A stretch of DNA of 64,000 bases from Croceibacterium_B sp963783195 (GCA_963783195.1 CAWAMV010000004.1:2480001-2544000), one strand, 5' to 3'; shown: positions 30,246 to 38,505, numbered from the stretch's first letter. Numbers and translations are program-made. The notes: a model not told the origin generated them from the sequence alone.

Positions 30246-30532
30246 TCGCTTTCCCCTGCGCCCTCTCCCGGCGCAAAGGCGCGGATCGCCATCGCGTGGA
30301 CGCGCTGGCCGGGAATGTCGCCCAGCGCGCGGTTGACCATGCGCTGGCGTTCAAGCCGGCCCTTGCCGGCAAAGGCGGCGCTTTCGATCACCACGGTGAA
30401 GTGCGATTCCCCGCTCCCGTCGTCACCCATGTGCCCGTGGTGCTTCGCGCTGTCGTTGACGACGTCGAGGCGGCTGGGCTGAAAGGCATCTCTCAGCAAT
30501 GTTTCGATTTCTCGTGCCACTTGTCCGGCCAA
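30242..30532 (-). CDS. BolA family protein
   Basis: 96 residues. The class-II KH-like fold is recognisable: DSAKHHGH with the conserved His, then ESHFTVVIESAAFAGKGRLERQRMVNRAL and HAMAIRAF. BolA proteins work with monothiol glutaredoxins in iron-sulfur or iron sensing. It is divergent from the J-domain gene (41 bases between starts), an arrangement common in alphaproteobacteria. Confidence 0.92.
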   Translation of the reverse strand: MAGQVAREIETLLRDAFQPSRLDVVNDSAKHHGHMGDDGSGESHFTVVIESAAFAGKGRLERQRMVNRALGDIPGQRVHAMAIRAFAPGEGAGESE

Positions 30533-30573
30533 TGGGGGTTTCCTTTTTTGCGAGTCTCCCCATCCTATAGCGG

Positions 30574-31176
30574 ATGCGCAGCCAGAGGTTCCACGGAAGG
30601 TTCGAAGAGACGGGTCGGGAGTGCGAGGCGCCGGGGTGCGGCGAGGCGGGCGAGTTTCGCGCGCCGGGCAACCGGGGCTCCGGTTTCGACGGGCCGGGCG
30701 ACTGGCGCTGGTTCTGCCTCGACCACGTGCGCGAGTTCAACGCAGGCTACGACTGGTTCGAAGGCATGACCGCCGAGGAGATCTACGCCGCGCAGTCGCC
30801 GCTGTCGGGCTGGGCACGCGAGACCCGCGCCTTTCGCCCCGATGCCCACGGCACGCCCCGCTGGTCCGACTTCGACGACCCGATCGACGCGATCGGCGCG
30901 CGCGCCGGCGACATCAGGGACCGCGCGGCACGCAAGGCCTCGCGCCATGCCGCCTATCAGGCTGCCCATCCCCGTTTCACCGTGCGCGAGCATCAGGCGC
31001 TTTCGGTCATGGGCCTGTCTCCGCAGGCCGACCGCCCGGCCCTGCGGCGGCGCTATTCCGAACTCGTGCGCCGCTATCACCCCGATCGCAACGGCGGCGA
31101 TCGCAGCCACGAAGGTCGCCTGCAGCGGGTGGTCGAGGCCTACCAGCTCCTGCGCAAGGCCCCCGCGTTCGGCTAA
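30574..31176 (+). CDS. J-domain (DnaJ-like) protein
   Basis: 200 residues. The N-terminal half has a paired-Cys stretch (CEAPGCGEAGEFRAP) and CLDHVREFNAGYDWFEGM, typical of the alphaproteobacterial family. The C-terminal J-domain spans about 140-195, with the HPD motif in RRYHPDRNGG. It should stimulate DnaK. In related genomes it is followed directly by cobS, but here about 5.2 kb of GST/VOC genes intervene. It shares its last bases with the convergent GST gene. Confidence 0.9.
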   Translation: MRSQRFHGRFEETGRECEAPGCGEAGEFRAPGNRGSGFDGPGDWRWFCLDHVREFNAGYDWFEGMTAEEIYAAQSPLSGWARETRAFRPDAHGTPRWSDFDDPIDAIGARAGDIRDRAARKASRHAAYQAAHPRFTVREHQALSVMGLSPQADRPALRRRYSELVRRYHPDRNGGDRSHEGRLQRVVEAYQLLRKAPAFG

Positions 31177-31802
31177 CCCTTCGCCTGGCCTTGCTCGATC
31201 AGCTTCGTGTCGATCGCCTTGGCGGCCTGGTAAGCCTCACGCCCCCGGCACCGTTCGCGATAGGCTTCGAGCGCCGCGCTCGCCGGGATCGTGCCGAATT
31301 GCAGGCCCCAGTCGACCGCCGAACCGACATAGACGTCGGCCATCGTGAACCGCTCTCCGCAGACGAAGTGATGGCCGGCGAACCAGCCGCCGAGCGTCGA
31401 TACGGTCCGCTCGAAGCTGCCGAAGCCGACGGTAAGCTCCTGCCTCTCGTTCGGCACCCAGCCCATCGCCTTGTTCGTCACCGCCTGTTCGAGCGGGCCC
31501 GCGGCAAAGAACAGCCAGCGAAAGTAGCTCGCCTTCTCGTGCGGACCCGGCAGCAGGTCGGGCGCAGTCATCTCGGCCAGGTAGTGGCAGATCGCCGCGC
31601 CCTCGGTCACGACATGGTCGTGGCCGCCATGGTGATGAACGATCGTCGGCAGCTTGCCCATCGGGTTGGCGTCGAGCAGCGCCTGCGGCTTGTTCGCCCA
31701 TTCGACCAACACCGGCTCGTAGTCGGCACCCGCCTCGTGCAGCGCCCAGCGCGCGATCTGCGCCCGGCTCATCGGGTTGAAGTAAAAAGTGTACTCGGCC
31801 AT
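31173..31802 (-). CDS. Glutathione S-transferase family protein (2 of 5)
   Basis: 209 residues. YFNPMSRAQIARWALHEAG is the GST N-terminus with a Ser in the catalytic place. NPMGKLPTI gives the cis-Pro loop, and TEGAAICHYLAE the glutathione-binding helix. The C-terminal domain has FVCGERFTMADVYVGS. Conjugation or another glutathione-dependent reaction is likely; substrate unknown. Converges on the J-domain gene and shares bases at the stop. Confidence 0.88.
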   Translation of the reverse strand: MAEYTFYFNPMSRAQIARWALHEAGADYEPVLVEWANKPQALLDANPMGKLPTIVHHHGGHDHVVTEGAAICHYLAEMTAPDLLPGPHEKASYFRWLFFAAGPLEQAVTNKAMGWVPNERQELTVGFGSFERTVSTLGGWFAGHHFVCGERFTMADVYVGSAVDWGLQFGTIPASAALEAYRERCRGREAYQAAKAIDTKLIEQGQAKG

Positions 31803-31874
31803 CGACTCGGCTCCTCACCCGCTCCTCAAGAACAAAAGCAGAACTCGTGGCGGTAGGAAAGCAAAACCTCGCCC

Positions 31875-32552
31875 TCAGTCGCGATCTGGTGCGCCGGGAG
31901 GAAAGAAGGGCCGGAACGGGCGCGCGTCGTCGACGCAGCGGATCACCGGCGGCAGCGCCAGCAATTCGGCGCGCAGCGCGGCGAGGCGCGGGCATCGGAC
32001 CGGAATCGGCTCCATCCAGTCGGCGTAGAACAGCGACGGCGCGGCGGCGCAGGTCACCAGGCTGACGTGCGGCGGGAGCGCGTTGTCGGCCAGCCACCGC
32101 TCGAGCCAGGCGTAGGCCCGTCGCAGCCCCGCTTTCCCGGCCTCGACCTCGGGCGCGAACGGCTCGTCCCGCAGGCCGCCGGCGCCAGGATCGTCCTTGT
32201 CGACGAAATAGGCGGCCATGATGCGCTGCATGTTGCCCATGACATATTGGTCGAAGACACGGTCGATCATCCGCGCCACCACGGCTTCTGCCGGATCGGC
32301 CGGGATCAGCGGTGCGGGCCCGGGGTGGTGAACGGCCAGGTGCTCGATGATCGCGCTCGTCTCGACGACGATGGCTTCCCCGTCGACCAGGACGGGAAAC
32401 TGGCCTGAAGGATGCACCTTGCCGGTGAAGCTTTCGTATTTCGGCACCGCCGGATCGATCTGCCGGAACACGAATTCGGTCCCGTTCGCATAGAGCGCGA
32501 TCAGCGCCTTCCAGGTGTAGGACGAAAACGGGTGCCCATGGAGTTCGAGCAT
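31875..32552 (-). CDS. Glutathione S-transferase family protein (3 of 5)
   Basis: 225 residues from ATG at 32552; a GTG directly before it is an alternative. The stop of the upstream fusion gene overlaps this start. N-terminus LHGHPFSSYTWKALIAL with Ser at the catalytic place, then SGQFPVLVDGEAIVVETSAIIEHL, a clear G-site. The C-terminal end is shorter and less typical. Same operon as the VOC-RibD fusion. Confidence 0.85.
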   Translation of the reverse strand: MLELHGHPFSSYTWKALIALYANGTEFVFRQIDPAVPKYESFTGKVHPSGQFPVLVDGEAIVVETSAIIEHLAVHHPGPAPLIPADPAEAVVARMIDRVFDQYVMGNMQRIMAAYFVDKDDPGAGGLRDEPFAPEVEAGKAGLRRAYAWLERWLADNALPPHVSLVTCAAAPSLFYADWMEPIPVRCPRLAALRAELLALPPVIRCVDDARPFRPFFPPGAPDRD

Positions 32553-33712
32553 CACCAGGTCCCTTCGGCCATCCTGCGCTGGCGCTCGGCCTCGCGGTCG
32601 CTCTTGGCGCCGATCGGCGCCTGCGGCGGATAAGGCGGCAGTTCACCGGCCGGGCGATAGGTGGCGATCACGGTGCCCTTGTCGGTCACTCGGTGGTCGA
32701 TCATCTCGAGCATCTCGGCCGGAGTGCCTTCGCCGAACAGTCGCTTGCCCTGACCGACAGTGACCGGGAAGGTCATCAGGACCAGCTCGTCGATGAGCCC
32801 CGAGGCGAGCAGCGCGGGATAGATCGTGCTCGACCCCTGGATGACCATGTCGGACCCTTCCTGCGCCTTGATCCGCGCGACGTCCTCGACGCCTGCCAGG
32901 CGGTGGCTGTTCTGCCACTCGAGCGGCTGCTCGCCGCGGGTGAGGACGTACTTGTTCGCCTTGTCGAAGGCATCGCGCATCGGCCGGTTTTCGGGCTCTT
33001 CGGCATAGGGCCAGTAGGCAGCGAAGATGTCGTAGGTGCGGCGCCCGAGCAGCAGGTCGTAGTCGCCCGAGAACAGGTCCCCGAGCGTTTCCTCGATGCC
33101 CGGATCCCACATCTTGAACACCCAGCCGCCCTGGTCGAAGCCGCCCTGTGTGTCCTCTTCGGGCCCGCCCGGTCCCTGCATCACGCCGTCGAGCGAGAGG
33201 AACACGCCGCCGGTTATCTTGCGCGCCATCGTCTCAGGCCTCTTCCGCGCGGCATCGATCGCCGCGACGTCGATCTTGCGCATCTGCATCATCGCCTCGA
33301 ACGCGCGGCGCGCTTCCTCGCCGCCCGCCTGCTGCGACTCCAGCAGCGTGCGCGGAGTGATCTGCCAGCTGAAGCCCCACTTGTCCTTGCACCAGCCGCA
33401 GGCGCTTTCCTGCCCTCCGTTGCCGACGATGGCGTTCCAATAGCGGTCGGTCTCAGCCTGGTCCCCGGTCACGACCATGAAGCTGACGGCTTCGTTGGGC
33501 TTGAACATGTCGCCGCCGTTGAGACCCGAGAAGCTGCGCCCGAGAACGGTAAACTCGACCGTCAGCGCATCGCCCTTCTTGCCGCTCGGAAAGTCGCTCG
33601 GCGCGCGGAACACGTGGCCGACCGAGCTGTCGGGAAAGGTCTCGGCATAGAACCGCGCCGCTTCTTCGGCATCGCCATCGAACCACAGCACGGTGATCAT
33701 CCTGTCGTCCAT
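32552..33712 (-). CDS. Fusion protein: PhnB-like VOC domain plus RibD C-terminal-type reductase domain
   Basis: 386 residues with a GGAGAGG site before the ATG at 33712. The first part (about 1-155) is a PhnB/3-demethylubiquinone-9-like VOC domain, with WFDGDAEEAARFYAET and GGQESACGWCKDKWGFSWQI. The second part (about 165-360) is a RibD_C/dihydrofolate-reductase-like domain, with GGVFLSLDGVMQGPGG, LLLGRRTYDIF and GSSTIYPALLASGLIDEL. The joint falls at KKRPETMARKI with no stop or frameshift, so the fusion appears real. NADPH-dependent reduction is inferred for the second half. Confidence 0.85.
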   Translation of the reverse strand: MDDRMITVLWFDGDAEEAARFYAETFPDSSVGHVFRAPSDFPSGKKGDALTVEFTVLGRSFSGLNGGDMFKPNEAVSFMVVTGDQAETDRYWNAIVGNGGQESACGWCKDKWGFSWQITPRTLLESQQAGGEEARRAFEAMMQMRKIDVAAIDAARKRPETMARKITGGVFLSLDGVMQGPGGPEEDTQGGFDQGGWVFKMWDPGIEETLGDLFSGDYDLLLGRRTYDIFAAYWPYAEEPENRPMRDAFDKANKYVLTRGEQPLEWQNSHRLAGVEDVARIKAQEGSDMVIQGSSTIYPALLASGLIDELVLMTFPVTVGQGKRLFGEGTPAEMLEMIDHRVTDKGTVIATYRPAGELPPYPPQAPIGAKSDREAERQRRMAEGTW

Positions 33713-33763
33713 CTTACCTCTCCTTGCAAACCGACCCGGCTCACCCGGGCACCCTGCCAACGA

Positions 33764-34429
33764 TCACACTTGCGGCGGTGTCCCGTCGTAATCGGCCATC
33801 TGCGCCGCGAGCGCGCGCTTGTAGGCCGGGCGTTCGGTCCCGCGCCGGTGATAGGCGGCGAGCGCCGGGTTCTCCGAAATCAGATCGGTGCCCTTGAGCT
33901 GGTTGAGCACGGTGACCATCATGATGTCGGCGATGGAGAACTCGCCCGCCAGCCATTCGCCCTCGCCCAGCGCGTCCTCGACCCGCTTGAGCTTCTGGCG
34001 CACGAGCGGCAGCACGGCCTCCTCTGCCCCGGCGGCCCAGTCCTTGCCCTTGTTGAACACCGTGTAGGCGAACATCCGGGTCATCGCCGGCTCGACGCTG
34101 TTGAGCGCGGCGAAGAGCCAGCCGATGGCCTTCCACCTGGCAGTGTCCCCGACCGGCAGCAGGGCGCCGTGCTTCTCGGCGATGTAGAGCAGGATGGCGC
34201 CGGTCTCGAACAGCTCGAGGTCACCATCGCGGAAGGCCGGGACCTGCTCGAACGGCTGCCATTTCGCGTAGCCATCGGGCCGGGGGCTGGCGGCGCCGAA
34301 TTTCTCGACCGCGTAGGGCTGGCCCAGCTCCTCGAATGCCCAGCGCACCCGCAGGTCGCGCACCAGCCCCTTGGCAAAATCGGGCACCCAGTCGAACGCG
34401 GTGACGATGGGGGTTGTCTCGGTGGTCAT
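33764..34429 (-). CDS. Glutathione S-transferase family protein (4 of 5)
   Basis: 221 residues. The N-terminus VTAFDWVPDFAKGLVRDLRVRWAFEELG has no Ser, Cys or Tyr at the usual catalytic position, unlike the neighbouring GSTs. FEQVPAFRDGDLELFETGAILLYIAE is a good G-site, and FSIADIMMVTVLNQL is the C-domain helix. It may bind glutathione without classic conjugation. It lies 27 bases from the VOC gene and probably in the same operon under HxlR. Confidence 0.88.
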   Translation of the reverse strand: MTTETTPIVTAFDWVPDFAKGLVRDLRVRWAFEELGQPYAVEKFGAASPRPDGYAKWQPFEQVPAFRDGDLELFETGAILLYIAEKHGALLPVGDTARWKAIGWLFAALNSVEPAMTRMFAYTVFNKGKDWAAGAEEAVLPLVRQKLKRVEDALGEGEWLAGEFSIADIMMVTVLNQLKGTDLISENPALAAYHRRGTERPAYKRALAAQMADYDGTPPQV

Positions 34430-34455
34430 GCTGCTCTCCTCTCCCGGGCCGCGCC

Positions 34456-34893
34456 TCAGGCCGGTTCGGTCTGCGGCAATTCGCCATCACCGCCGGCAAT
34501 CTGCGCTTCCATCCAGAACGGCTCCCAGATGTTGCCGTCGGGATCCTCCAGCGTGCGCTGGTACATGAACCCGTGATCCTGCGGCGGGCTGACATCGGCC
34601 GTGCCGCCGGCGGCGGCCCCGGCCTCGACCAGCCCGTCGACCGCTGCCCGGTCCTCCACCACCAGGGCCAGCATGTGCTGTGCGCTGGTGCGGCCGTCGG
34701 GAATCGTCTTGTCGGTGAAGCCCTGCCATTTCGCATGGGTCAGCAGCATGACGTATATCCCCTCCGACCATTTCATGCAGGCGGCGGTCTCGTCGGTGAA
34801 GCGCGGTTGGTTTTCGAAGCCGAGAGCTTCGTAGAAGGCGCGCGATTTCGCCAGGTCGGCAACTGGCAGGTTCACGAAAATCATCTTTTCCAT
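34456..34893 (-). CDS. VOC family (glyoxalase/bleomycin resistance-like) protein
   Basis: 145 residues from the ATG at 34893, which has a GGAGAGC site. IFVNLPVADLAKSRAFYEALGF is the family's first beta-alpha unit. DPDGNIWEPFWM is the C-terminal metal-binding Glu stretch. The family includes glyoxalases and dioxygenases; substrate unknown. Divergent from HxlR with 71 bases between starts that carry a direct repeat. Confidence 0.88.
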   Translation of the reverse strand: MEKMIFVNLPVADLAKSRAFYEALGFENQPRFTDETAACMKWSEGIYVMLLTHAKWQGFTDKTIPDGRTSAQHMLALVVEDRAAVDGLVEAGAAAGGTADVSPPQDHGFMYQRTLEDPDGNIWEPFWMEAQIAGGDGELPQTEPA

Positions 34894-34947
34894 CGCTGCT
34901 CTCCACTGCCCCACACGAACTCGAGCCTTGCGATTCGTGACCTATTC

Positions 34948-34980
34948 AGTTACCAAAAGCAACTGTGAAGTTACCTAAAG
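34948..34980 (+). promoter_or_regulatory. Direct repeat AGTTACC(A/T)AAAG, candidate HxlR operator
   Basis: Two 12-base copies (34948-34959 and 34969-34980) differ at one base and are spaced 21 bases apart, about two helical turns. They lie in the VOC/HxlR divergent interval, the second overlapping the first codons of the regulator gene. The placement fits autoregulation plus control of the VOC-GST operon. Confidence 0.5.
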
Positions 34981-35660
34981 AAACTAAGCCGTCGCAGCCG
35001 AGGCACGGCAAGTGGTACGAAGACGCCTGCGGAACGGCCTTCGCGATGGAGCTGGTGGGGGAACGCTGGTCGCTGCTGGTGGTGCGCGAACTCATGTTCG
35101 GCGGCCGGCGGTTCTCGGAACTGCGCAAGGCGCTGAACGGAATCTCGGCCAAGGTCCTGACCGAGCGGCTCGAAAGCCTCGAGAGCGCAGGCGCGGTGCG
35201 CAAGGTTACCCTGCCCCCTCCGGCCAGCGTGCAGGTCTACGAATTGACCGAATGGGGAAAGCTGGCGGAACCCGCGATCCAGGAGCTCGGCCGCTGGGCC
35301 GCCACCAGCCCGCTGCACGACCCGACGCTGCCGCTCTCGCCAGTCTCGCTGATGCTCAGCTTTCGCACCATGCTCGACAAGGAGAAGGCGAGGGAGTTCG
35401 ACGCCACCATCGGCTTCGAGGTGGCGGGCGAAACCTTTCTGGCCGAGCTGCGAGCCGGGGAGCTGCCGATCCGTCGCGGCCCGGTCGAGGGCGCTGACGC
35501 TATCCTGCGGGCGCCCGCCGCCCCGCTTCTCGCGGCGGCCTTCTATGGCAAGGTCCCGCTCGAAGCGCTGGCCGAACAGGGCGTGGTGTTCGAAGGTGTT
35601 CGGCCACTTATCGAGCGCTTCATCGACATCTTCCACCTGCCCGAAAAGGTCGGTGGCTAG
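34965..35660 (+). CDS. HxlR family transcriptional regulator with a C-terminal extension
   Basis: 231 residues from a GTG. The MarR-like winged helix is clear: ACGTAFAMELVGERWSLLVVREL and FSELRKALNGISAKVLTERLESLE. HxlR proteins are usually about 110-130 residues; the extra 110 here resemble an SCP2-like ligand-binding domain (GETFLAELRAGELPIRRGPVEGADAILRA), so a lipid or aromatic ligand is possible. Divergent from the VOC/GST genes it likely controls. Its stop shares CTAG with the convergent GST gene. Confidence 0.88.
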   Translation: MKLPKETKPSQPRHGKWYEDACGTAFAMELVGERWSLLVVRELMFGGRRFSELRKALNGISAKVLTERLESLESAGAVRKVTLPPPASVQVYELTEWGKLAEPAIQELGRWAATSPLHDPTLPLSPVSLMLSFRTMLDKEKAREFDATIGFEVAGETFLAELRAGELPIRRGPVEGADAILRAPAAPLLAAAFYGKVPLEALAEQGVVFEGVRPLIERFIDIFHLPEKVGG

Positions 35661-36298
35661 CCGCGCATCGCGGCAAACATGGCGGCTTCCCTCGCGGCGA
35701 TGTCCTGCCACGCGGCCCGCTGCGAAACCCGGTCGTACCAGGCGCAGAGCTTCCCGTGACTGGCCCGGTCGATGTCCCACCCGGCGTAGGTCAGCGTCTT
35801 GATCGCGCTGGCGAGCGCAATGTCGCCGAGGGAGAAATCGCCATCGAGCCAGTCGCCGGACCCCAGCTGTCCTTCAAGGTAATTCAAGGGCTTGAGCGCC
35901 GCTTCCTCACCCGCCTTGGCCGCATCCTCGTCGCCTTCCTGCTGGAAGACCACGGGGCGAAGGAACCGGTTGACCACGATCGGCGCGCCCGCCGGGACAA
36001 GCACGGTATCGACCACCTCGTCGAACCACACCGCCCGCCCCCGCGCCTCTGGCGGGGCCGGAAGGACCGGCGCGTCGGGATACTTGGCGTCGAGGTACGT
36101 CGCGATCGCCGTCGAATCCGCGAGCGAGAAATCGCCGTCGCGAAAGCCGGGAATTTTCTTGAACGGGCTGACTTCCAGAAACTCGTCGGTCGGGGCGTTG
36201 GGATTGCTCGGCTCCCATTCGAACTCGAGGCCCTTCTCGGCCAGCACCACGGCGACCTTGCGCACGAAGGGCGACAGGGGAAATCCATAGAGCTTCAT
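35657..36298 (-). CDS. Glutathione S-transferase family protein (5 of 5)
   Basis: 213 residues. LYGFPLSPFVRKVAVVLAEKG is a classic N-terminus with Ser at the catalytic place. VSPFKKIPGFRDGDFSLADSTAIATYL is the G-site and FSLGDIALASAIKTL the C-domain helix. Convergent with the HxlR gene and divergent from cobS (77 bases between starts). Confidence 0.88.
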   Translation of the reverse strand: MKLYGFPLSPFVRKVAVVLAEKGLEFEWEPSNPNAPTDEFLEVSPFKKIPGFRDGDFSLADSTAIATYLDAKYPDAPVLPAPPEARGRAVWFDEVVDTVLVPAGAPIVVNRFLRPVVFQQEGDEDAAKAGEEAALKPLNYLEGQLGSGDWLDGDFSLGDIALASAIKTLTYAGWDIDRASHGKLCAWYDRVSQRAAWQDIAAREAAMFAAMRG

Positions 36299-36375
36299 TC
36301 AGCCTCTCCAACTCGACTCATGACCGGGATTGCTTGTTGCAGCCCCCCGCGCTGCCGTCTAGGCGTTCCCCCGCG

Positions 36376-37359
36376 ATGAACGAGATGACCAGCACCCACG
36401 GCGAATCCGGCACGGCCATGACCGCGCCCGACATCGAAATCGACGTCCGCGAAACATTCGGTGTCGACGTCGACTGGAAAGTCCCCGCCTTCTCCAAGGC
36501 CGACGAGCGCGTTCCAGACCTCGACGAGGCTTACGTGTTCGACAGGGACACCACCCTCGCGATCCTCGCCGGCTTCGCGCACAACCGCCGGGTGATGATC
36601 CAGGGCTATCACGGCACCGGCAAGTCGACCCACATCGAACAGGTCGCCGCTCGCCTCAACTGGCCCTGCATCCGCATCAACCTCGACGCGCACATCAGCC
36701 GAATCGACCTTATCGGCCGCGACGCGATCGTGTTGCGCGACGGATTGCAGGTGACCGAATTCCGCGAAGGGCTATTGCCCTGGGCGCTGCAGCACCCGGT
36801 GGCGCTGGTGTTCGACGAGTACGATGCCGGCCGCCCTGACGTGATGTTCGTGATCCAGCGCGTGCTGGAGCAGGCAGGCAAGTTGACCCTGCTCGACCAG
36901 AACCGCGTGATCCGTCCGAACCCCTGGTTCCGCCTGTTCGCCACGGCGAACACGGTCGGTCTCGGCGACACGAGCGGTCTCTATCACGGCACGCAGGCGA
37001 TCAACCAGGGACAGATGGACCGCTGGTCCATAGTCACCGCGCTCAACTACCTGCCGGCCGAAGTCGAGCAGGAGATCGTCAGCTCCAAGACTTCGATCGA
37101 CGCCAAGCTGGTGGCCGACATGATCCGCGTCGCGGACCTCACCCGGCAGGGTTTCATCGGCGGCGACATCTCGACGGTGATGAGCCCGCGCACGGTCATC
37201 ACGTGGGCGCAGAACACCGAGATTTTCAACGATCCCGGCTTCGCCTTCCGTCTCACCTTCCTCAACAAGTGCGATGAGGCGGAGCGGATGCTGGTGGCCG
37301 AATACTACCAGCGCGTGTTTGGCGTGGAACTGCCCGAAAGCGTGGTCGCGAAAGTCTAG
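36376..37359 (+). CDS. cobS: CobS-type AAA+ cobaltochelatase subunit
   Basis: 327 residues. N-terminus EIDVRETFGVDVDWKVP, Walker A GYHGTGKS (77-84), Walker B LVFDEYDAGRPD and the sensor segment LFATANTVGLGDTSGLYHG are highly typical of CobS. With CobT and CobN the protein inserts cobalt in aerobic B12 synthesis. Neither cobT nor any other cob gene is here; the genes on either side are GST and an MDR. The start at 36376 is chosen over the in-frame ATG at 36418 but either is possible. CobS-like pairs occur in B12-negative alphaproteobacteria too, so activity is not proven. Confidence 0.92.
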   Translation: MNEMTSTHGESGTAMTAPDIEIDVRETFGVDVDWKVPAFSKADERVPDLDEAYVFDRDTTLAILAGFAHNRRVMIQGYHGTGKSTHIEQVAARLNWPCIRINLDAHISRIDLIGRDAIVLRDGLQVTEFREGLLPWALQHPVALVFDEYDAGRPDVMFVIQRVLEQAGKLTLLDQNRVIRPNPWFRLFATANTVGLGDTSGLYHGTQAINQGQMDRWSIVTALNYLPAEVEQEIVSSKTSIDAKLVADMIRVADLTRQGFIGGDISTVMSPRTVITWAQNTEIFNDPGFAFRLTFLNKCDEAERMLVAEYYQRVFGVELPESVVAKV

Positions 37360-37398
37360 ACGCCCTTCGACGCTTGCCGGCTCCGCGGAAGCAATCAG

Positions 37399-38505
37399 CT
37401 AGGGGACCACCAGGTACTTCTCGCCGGTCCGCCGCGCGTTGTAGGCGCTTACGGCTTCCTTGCTGAGCATCTCATCGAGCCCGACCTTCGCCTTGTAGTG
37501 GCTGGCGAACGTCGTCGTCAGATCCTTCATCACGCGCGCCCGCATCCGGCCGATGACCTCCGCCCCGGCCTTCGCCATGAACGGCGTGAGCAGCCATCCG
37601 CTCAGGTCCCACGTCAGACCGAAAGCGCGATTGAGGATCGTCGGGCCGAGATCGAGCGCGCCGTAGATATAGACCTTCTTCGGTACCGCCGAGCCATATC
37701 GGCTGAAGGCCGCACCATGGCTGGCTGATCGTTCCATCGCGGCGAGAATCTGCCCGGCCAACGTACCGCCGCCGATCGGATCGAAACCCAGCATTGCCCC
37801 TGTGGCGTGGATCGCATCGGTCAGGTCCTGCTGAAAGTCCTCCTTCGTCATGTCGAGAACGTGCTCTGCCCCCAGATCGCGCAGGAGCTCCACCTGCGCC
37901 TCGCTGCGGACGATGTTGACCAGCGGGATGCGGTCCTCGGCGCAGATCCGCACCAGCATCTGCCCCAGGTTGCTCGCCGCGGCGGCATGGACCAGCCCGG
38001 TGAAGCCCTCCATCTTCATCGTCTCCACGAAGCCCAGCGCGGTCATCGGGTTGACGAAGCTGGAGGCGCCCTGCTCCGCCCTGACGCCGTCGGCCAATGG
38101 CATCGCCATGCCCGCGTCGGCCAGGGCGTATGTGGCGTAGGCCGTGCCCGGCACGCAGGCGACCCGCTTACCCAGCAGTGCCTGTGCGGCCGGTTCCTCG
38201 CCGGCGGCAACGACCGTGCCGGCACATTCGTTGCCCGCAGGCATGGCCAGGCCGTGCCGCGCCTTCATCGCACGCGTTGCCGCCTCGGGCATTTGCGCCA
38301 CGACCTTGCCGGGCGAGTATTGCGCGTTTTGTGTGTCGGCGCTGGCGAACAGCAGGCCGAGGTCGGACGGATTGATCGGTGCCGCCTCAACCTCCACGAG
38401 GACCTGGTTGCCGGTGGGTGCATCCCACTCGTGCGACACGATCTCGACCGTGAGCGTGCCGTTTTCGGCCAGGGTGGTGAGCAGTTGCTTGCCTTCATAC
38501 GTCAT
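37399..38505 (-). CDS. MDR superfamily oxidoreductase (quinone oxidoreductase-like)
   Basis: 368 residues. GroES-like N-terminal domain with INPSDLGLL and GNECAGTVVAAG. The nucleotide-binding domain has AAAASNLGQMLVRIC in place of the usual GxGxxG. No zinc-ligand set is visible, so this is a zinc-independent member that probably uses NADPH to reduce quinones or enones. It would fit the electrophile-handling neighbourhood. It stands alone on its strand, divergent from the PBP1A gene. Confidence 0.85.
   Translation of the reverse strand: MTYEGKQLLTTLAENGTLTVEIVSHEWDAPTGNQVLVEVEAAPINPSDLGLLFASADTQNAQYSPGKVVAQMPEAATRAMKARHGLAMPAGNECAGTVVAAGEEPAAQALLGKRVACVPGTAYATYALADAGMAMPLADGVRAEQGASSFVNPMTALGFVETMKMEGFTGLVHAAAASNLGQMLVRICAEDRIPLVNIVRSEAQVELLRDLGAEHVLDMTKEDFQQDLTDAIHATGAMLGFDPIGGGTLAGQILAAMERSASHGAAFSRYGSAVPKKVYIYGALDLGPTILNRAFGLTWDLSGWLLTPFMAKAGAEVIGRMRARVMKDLTTTFASHYKAKVGLDEMLSKEAVSAYNARRTGEKYLVVP

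Noticed and set aside
31173..36298. The GST/VOC block as a mobile element or genomic island
   Set aside because: No transposase, integrase, tRNA boundary or terminal repeat is visible, and base composition looks like the rest. Called only an accessory-looking block.
36376..37359. Evidence that the organism makes cobalamin
   Set aside because: A single cobS without cobT, cobN or other cob genes does not show the pathway; CobS-like AAA+ proteins occur in B12-negative relatives.
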